A stretch of DNA of 64,000 nt from Agromyces kandeliae (GTDB taxonomy: Bacteria > Actinomycetota > Actinomycetes > Actinomycetales > Microbacteriaceae). Position numbers and translations under genes: made by a program. Below the pieces are notes generated by a model. It did no database searches. It saw only the letters and a program-made list of their open reading frames with translations, and had not been told where the DNA came from. Positions 59,760 through 64,000 of the stretch are shown in pieces. The DNA lies in assembly GCF_009674665.1 (NCBI RefSeq), contig NZ_WKJD01000012.1, forward strand, positions 62,001-126,000, read 5' to 3'. How positions within the stretch are numbered: the stretch's first letter is position 1; the number at the start of each line of letters is the position of its first letter.

Positions 59760-61316
59760 TCACACGTGCGGGACGAACTCCTGCCACGCCCGCCGCTTCT
59801 TCCGGCGCGGGTCCTCGATCACCCGGTCGACGCGGTCGAGCACGAGCGTGCGTCGATGCGCCTCGTCGTACCGCGGCCAGTCGTCGCCGGGCGCACCGGA
59901 TGCCGCGAAGCCGGTCCAGTGGGCCTGCATCCGCCGCCCCACCGCCCGGAACATGCGCCGGCCGCCGAGCAACGTGAGCCCGGCGCCCACCGGGGTGTCG
60001 AACTTCTCGAACAGGGCGAAGAGCTCCAGCCCGTGGGTCGCGTCGAGGCCGAGCAGCCGCGCCGCGCGCGGCGCGGCGTCGAATCGGTAGCACCACGTCG
60101 GCGCCCACCGGGAGTGCCGCTCGGCGACCTTCACGGTCGGGAACCAGAACGTGAAGTCGCCCGCGAAGTCGGCCGCGGCGCGCCGCTCGGGCAGCCCCGG
60201 GTAGCGCGCCGTGATCGCCTTCCGCGCGCGCTTGGGCGTGTTCGCGAAGATCGCGCGGATGCGCGGCTTCGTGGTGGGAAGGATGTCGATGCGCCCCTCG
60301 AACAGCGACCCCTCGCGGTCGTTCGTGCCCACGATGAGCGGCACGCGGTGCGCGAGCCCGTCCCGGACGGCATCGAGCGGCCGCCGCGGCAGGAACTCGC
60401 CATCGATCACGGGGGCGAGCGCGATGGTGCCGGGATGCTCGTCCGGCGTCCGGACGGTGAGCTCGGTCGTCGCGTCGGCGAGGCGCATCGGATCCGCGGC
60501 GCGGAGCATGGCCGCGGCATCCTCGGGCGCCTCGCTGTCGAGGTCGTCGTCGTCGACGAGCCGAGCGAGGATCCGCACGTACTCCGCCGCCCAGCGCTGC
60601 GCGACCGCGGGCGGATAGACGGCGTTCGCCGGCGAGCTCTGCGCGATCGCGCTCGAGAACAGGCCCTCGGCGGCGGGCACCGCGAGGAGGGTCGTCACGG
60701 AGTTGCCGCCCGACGACTCGCCGAACAGCGTCACCCGATCCGGGTCGCCGCCGAAGGCCCGGATGTTGCGCCGGACCCACTCGAGCGCGGCGACCTGGTC
60801 GCGCAGCCCGAGGTTCACCTCGAACGGATGCTCCGGGCGGGAGTAGGCGCGCAGGTCGAGCCAGCCGAGCGCCCCGAGGCGGTAGTCGATGCCGACGTAG
60901 ACGACGCCGTGCTCGCGCACGAGGCGCTCGCCCTGGCGCGGGTACTCCGCCGCCGAGCCGACGCTGTACGCGCCGCCGTGCACGAACACCATGACCGGAC
61001 GGAGGCCGCCGCCGTGATCGACGTCGGGCGCGGTGACGTTCAGGCGCAGGCAGTCCTCGCTCCGGGCGAGGTGCTCGGCGGCGCCGAGGAACTGTCCCCG
61101 GCGATGCTGGGGGGCCACGGGACCGAAGGCCGCCGCGTCGCGGACCCCGCCCCACGGCTCCGGCCCACGTGGCGCGCGGAACCGGAGGGCGCCGGCCGGC
61201 GCCGATGCATAGGGGATGCCGCGCCACTGCCTCGTGCCTCGGCGGCGTCGCCCTCGCACCGCCCCCGCATCCGTCTCCACGACCTGCGGGTCCATCGCCC
61301 GCTCCACCCCCCGCAT
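59760..61316 (-). CDS. Type-B carboxylesterase/lipase
   Basis: 518 aa, full family length. The oxyanion hole VFVHGGAYSVGS, nucleophile elbow FGESSGGNSVT, acid residue region TNDREGSLF and final His in DATHGLELFALF form a complete catalytic set. AGALRFRAPRGPEPWGG near the N-terminus is diagnostic of the family. It hydrolyses carboxylic esters in the cytoplasm (no signal peptide is visible). It precedes the alcohol dehydrogenase gene by 51 bp on the same strand. Confidence 0.92.
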   Translation of the reverse strand: MRGVERAMDPQVVETDAGAVRGRRRRGTRQWRGIPYASAPAGALRFRAPRGPEPWGGVRDAAAFGPVAPQHRRGQFLGAAEHLARSEDCLRLNVTAPDVDHGGGLRPVMVFVHGGAYSVGSAAEYPRQGERLVREHGVVYVGIDYRLGALGWLDLRAYSRPEHPFEVNLGLRDQVAALEWVRRNIRAFGGDPDRVTLFGESSGGNSVTTLLAVPAAEGLFSSAIAQSSPANAVYPPAVAQRWAAEYVRILARLVDDDDLDSEAPEDAAAMLRAADPMRLADATTELTVRTPDEHPGTIALAPVIDGEFLPRRPLDAVRDGLAHRVPLIVGTNDREGSLFEGRIDILPTTKPRIRAIFANTPKRARKAITARYPGLPERRAAADFAGDFTFWFPTVKVAERHSRWAPTWCYRFDAAPRAARLLGLDATHGLELFALFEKFDTPVGAGLTLLGGRRMFRAVGRRMQAHWTGFAASGAPGDDWPRYDEAHRRTLVLDRVDRVIEDPRRKKRRAWQEFVPHV

Positions 61317-61322
61317 GCGGCG

Positions 61323-61328
61323 ACCCTA
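61323..61328 (-). promoter_or_regulatory. -10 element of a probable leaderless promoter
   Basis: TAGGGT (minus strand) lies 6 nt before the ATG at 61316. Confidence 0.55.
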
Positions 61329-61421
61329 GGCGGCGCGGGTGAACCCCGGGTGACCGGGAACTCCGAGCGGCGGTTGTCGCCGGCGTCGGGCAGACTGCAC
61401 GGGCGACCGGCATGAAGGGCC

Positions 61422-62042
61422 ATGTTCATCGGCTACGGCCAGATGGAGGCGGGGTTCCCGGCCTTCGCCCGGCAGGTCTCGGAGGTCTCGACGCGCGTCG
61501 TGGGGTTCTCGTTTCGCCGTCAACACGGCCGTGATCGTGCTCCTGCAGTTCACGGTGCTCAAGCTCATCGCCGGCCACCGGCGCACCCGGGTGATGCAGG
61601 TGATGACGCTCGTGTGGGGCGGCTTCGCGGCTGATCCTCGGCGCGACGGGTCTCCGGCCCGGCTCGATCACCGCGGCGATCGGCGTCCTCGCGTTCATGG
61701 GCGTGTTCGCGTTCGGCGAGACGATGCTCCAGCCCACGATCCCCGCGATGTACAACGACCTGGCGAGCGACCGCAACCGCGGCCGGGTGAACATGGTGAA
61801 CGCCGCCGCCGTCCAGGGCGGCGCGATCACGGGACCGATCGTGGCGGGCCTCCTGCTCGACCAGGGCCGGCATGCCGGCGACATCGCGACGATGGTCGTC
61901 GGATGCGGCGTGATCGCCGTGCTCGCCATCGCGCTCGAGCGCCGCCTCCCCGCTGCGGCGAACGGGGTGCCGGAGCCGTCGCCGACGGCGTCCCGGCACC
62001 CGAAGCGCCCTGACGCCCGGCTCGGGCTCGGAGGCTCCCGCG
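61422..62042 (+). pseudogene. Remnant of an MFS transporter, truncated and frameshifted
   Basis: The C-terminal half of an MFS protein can be read only by changing frame twice: FIGYGQMEAGFPAFARQVSE..STRVVGFSF in frame 3, then VNTAVIVLLQFTVLKLIAG...TLVWGGFA in frame 1, then LILGATGL...GVFAFGETMLQPTIPAMYND in frame 2. Switches lie near 61511 (an extra T in a T run) and 61630. The N-terminal half is absent. The last frame runs on into the 3' end of clpB on the other strand. Either this is a decaying gene or the two single-base shifts are sequencing errors in an already truncated gene. Confidence 0.8.
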
Positions 62043-64000
62043 CTACTCCTCCACGATCTCCGCGTCGATCACGTCGTGGTCGCCGCCCTCGGGCACGTCG
62101 CCCGGCTCGGGCGCCCGCGTCACCGTGAGGTGGTCGCCGTCGGGCGCGAGGCCCACCACGACGGTGTCGCCGTCGCGGATCTCGCCGGCCAGCAGCGCAC
62201 GCGCCAGGCGGTCGGCCACCTCGGTCTGGATGAGCCGGCGCAGCGGCCGCGCGCCGAACAGCGGGTCGTACCCGCGCTCGGAGAGCCACGTGCGCGCGTC
62301 GGGCGTCACGCCGAGCTCGAGCCGCCGCTCGTGGAGTCGCGCGGTGAGCCGGTCGATGGAGAGGTTCACGATCTCGCCGAGCTCCTCCTGCGTGAGCGCC
62401 GAGAAGACGACGAGGTCGTCGAGGCGGTTCACGAACTCGGGCTTGAACGCCTGGCGGACGGCCGCCATCACGGCGCCCTCCTTCTCCTCCCACGACAGCG
62501 TCGGGTCGATGAGGAACTGCGAACCGAGGTTGGAGGTGAGGACGAGGATCACGTTGCGGAAGTCGACCGTGCGGCCCTGGCCATCCGTGAGCCGCCCGTC
62601 GTCGAGCACCTGCAGCAGCACGTCGAACACCTCGGGGTGCGCCTTCTCGACCTCGTCGAAGAGGATCACCGAGTACGGGCGGCGACGAACGGCCTCGGTG
62701 AGCTGACCGCCCTGCTCGTAGCCGATGTACCCGGGAGGTGCGCCGACGAGCCGCGCGACCGAGTGCTTCTCGCCGTACTCCGACATGTCGATGCGCACCA
62801 TGGCGTGCTCGTCGTCGAAGAGCACCGACGCGAGCGCCTTGGCGAGCTCGGTCTTGCCGACACCGGTCGGTCCGAGGAACAGGAACGAACCGGTCGGGCG
62901 GTCGGGGTCGGAGACGCCGGCCCGTGCGCGGCGGACCGCGTCGGCGACCGCCTCGACCGCACGGCGCTGGCCGATGACCCGGCGGCCGAGCTCCTGCTCG
63001 AGGTGGAGCAGCTTCTCGGTCTCGCCCTGCATGAGCCGGCCGACGGGGATGCCGGTCCACTGCGCGATGACCGCGGCGATGTCCTCCTCGGTGACCTGCT
63101 CGTTGACCATGCGCGGCTCGTCGGGCGCCTGCTCGGCCTGCTCGGCTGCCTCGAGGTCGCGCTGGAGCTGCGCGATGGTCTCGTACTCGAGCTTCGATGC
63201 CTTCGCGTAGTCGGCCTCGCGCATCGCGCGGTCGCGCTCGGTCATCGCCTCGTCGAGGCGCTTCTTCAGCTCGCCGACGCGGTTCAGCGACATCCGCTCG
63301 CGCGACCAGCGCTCCTCGAGCGCGGCGAGCTCGCGCTCGTTCTCGAGGAGCGTCTCGTGCAGGCGCTCGAGCCGCTCCTTCGACGCGTCGTCCTTCTCCT
63401 TCTTCAGGGCGAGTTCCTCGAGCCGCATCCGGTCGACCTGGCGCTTGAGCTGGTCGATCTCGACGGGGCTCGAGTCGATCTCCATCTTGAGGCGCGACAT
63501 CGCCTCGTCGATGAGGTCGATGGCCTTGTCGGGCAGTTGCCGCGCGGAGATGTACCGGTTCGAGAGCGCGGCGGCGGCCACGAGGGCGGCGTCGGTGATG
63601 GTCACGCCGTGGTGGGCCTCGTACCGGCCCTTGAGCCCGCGCAGGATGGCGACGGTGTCCTCGACGCTCGGCTCGCCGACGAAGACCTGCTGGAAGCGGC
63701 GCTCGAGCGCGGCGTCCTTCTCGATGTACTCGCGGTACTCGTCGAGCGTGGTCGCGCCGATGAGCCGCAGCTCGCCGCGGGCGAGCATGGGCTTGAGCAT
63801 GTTGGAGGCCGCGACCGACCCCTCGCCGCCGCCCGCCCCCATGAGCAGGTGCAGCTCGTCGACGAACGTGATGATGCGGCCCTCGGCCTCGTTGATCTCC
63901 TTGAGCACGGCCTTGAGCCGCTCCTCGAACTGGCCGCGGTACATGGCGCCCGCGACGAGTGCGGAGATGTCGAGCGCGACGAGCTGCTTGTCCTTCAGCG
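62043..64000 (-). CDS. clpB: ATP-dependent chaperone ClpB, C-terminal part (gene continues beyond window)
   Basis: 652 codons are visible; the N-terminal domain and Walker A of the first AAA module lie outside. The frame enters from the right edge in [27 protein letters not shown]. It includes the rest of NBD1 ([40 protein letters not shown]), the coiled-coil middle domain (about 63530-63130) with long charged helices, NBD2 with Walker [16 protein letters not shown], Walker [15 protein letters not shown], and the C-terminal small domain. The tail is acidic ([13 protein letters not shown]). ClpB rescues aggregated proteins with DnaK. No CIRCE or HAIR element can be seen since the promoter is outside. 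Confidence 0.95.
   Translation of the reverse strand, partial: LKDKQLVALDISALVAGAMYRGQFEERLKAVLKEINEAEGRIITFVDELHLLMGAGGGEGSVAASNMLKPMLARGELRLIGATTLDEYREYIEKDAALERRFQQVFVGEPSVEDTVAILRGLKGRYEAHHGVTITDAALVAAAALSNRYISARQLPDKAIDLIDEAMSRLKMEIDSSPVEIDQLKRQVDRMRLEELALKKEKDDASKERLERLHETLLENERELAALEERWSRERMSLNRVGELKKRLDEAMTERDRAMREADYAKASKLEYETIAQLQRDLEAAEQAEQAPDEPRMVNEQVTEEDIAAVIAQWTGIPVGRLMQGETEKLLHLEQELGRRVIGQRRAVEAVADAVRRARAGVSDPDRPTGSFLFLGPTGVGKTELAKALASVLFDDEHAMVRIDMSEYGEKHSVARLVGAPPGYIGYEQGGQLTEAVRRRPYSVILFDEVEKAHPEVFDVLLQVLDDGRLTDGQGRTVDFRNVILVLTSNLGSQFLIDPTLSWEEKEGAVMAAVRQAFKPEFVNRLDDLVVFSALTQEELGEIVNLSIDRLTARLHERRLELGVTPDARTWLSERGYDPLFGARPLRRLIQTEVADRLARALLAGEIRDGDTVVVGLAPDGDHLTVTRAPEPGDVPEGGDHDVIDAEIVEE

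Noticed and set aside
1..64000. CRISPR array, rRNA, tRNA, insertion sequence or integrase genes
   Set aside because: No regularly spaced direct repeats, conserved RNA stems or transposase/integrase motifs were found on either strand.

Overview
The window is about 72% GC and almost fully coding, with many 4-bp ATGA/GTGA overlaps, GTG starts, lipoprotein boxes and ATG starts lying 6-7 nt after a TANNNT hexamer. Together with an IdeR/DtxR-type iron box, coenzyme F420 genes, cell-wall-binding repeats and a recurring GGATGCC/GGCATCC word, this points to a high-GC actinobacterium. Microbacteriaceae (Agromyces or a relative) is the best guess; the genus is inference. There are no rRNA, tRNA, CRISPR, IS or integrase genes. 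It looks like chromosomal sequence with catabolic and accessory modules.

Left part (1-24.9 kb). A minus-strand group (CaiB/BaiF-like CoA-transferase start, OsmC-like protein, zinc-type alcohol dehydrogenase) diverges from an orphan NMT1/THI5-type substrate-binding lipoprotein across two GGATAC-type palindromes. A seven-gene minus-strand operon (11197 down to 4831) encodes an alpha/beta hydrolase, a cyclic amidohydrolase, an LLM (luciferase-like) oxidoreductase, an ABC ATPase with two permeases but no binding protein, and a RidA-like protein. Divergent from it is a three-gene ABC importer resembling the proposed F420-0 importer. Further on, a second minus-strand operon (23058 down to 19417) encodes an FGD-like oxidoreductase, CofE, CofC and F420-dependent glucose-6-phosphate dehydrogenase. 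It is preceded by an FCD-type GntR regulator and a second CofE. The exact 11-mer TGGATCCAGAA occurs upstream of the catabolic operon and importer, of the F420 operon, and of the GntR gene. This suggests one regulon joining F420 supply to breakdown of an unidentified, probably cyclic-amide or N-heterocyclic, substrate. It is the most interesting feature of the window. Between these blocks lie a pseudokinase-like gene, a PPOX-fold protein, and an ABC-2 exporter with a LolA-like lipoprotein.

Middle (24.9-46 kb). This part holds small membrane proteins, a CWB2 cell-surface protein, exonuclease III, a Ser/Thr kinase with an overlapping small lipoprotein, an SDR, a GNAT acetyltransferase, a SsuBAC-like sulfonate importer, a large DUF5671-like membrane protein with a small partner, a lipoprotein with QG(E/D)RL repeats, a polysaccharide deacetylase, a DUF6421/SDR pair, an alpha/beta hydrolase, a GlcD-type FAD oxidase and an MFS transporter.

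Right part (46-64 kb). A TAT-exported sugar isomerase/epimerase-like protein is followed by a secreted sugar dehydrogenase with a PKD domain. Then come a small membrane protein, an iron(III) ABC importer behind an iron box, a threonine aldolase, a nitroreductase, a LuxR-type regulator divergent from a secreted protein, a zinc alcohol dehydrogenase, a type-B carboxylesterase, a frameshifted MFS remnant and the 3' part of clpB. Three copies of a ~79-bp palindromic repeat lie between genes at 14.6, 19.3 and 58.6 kb.
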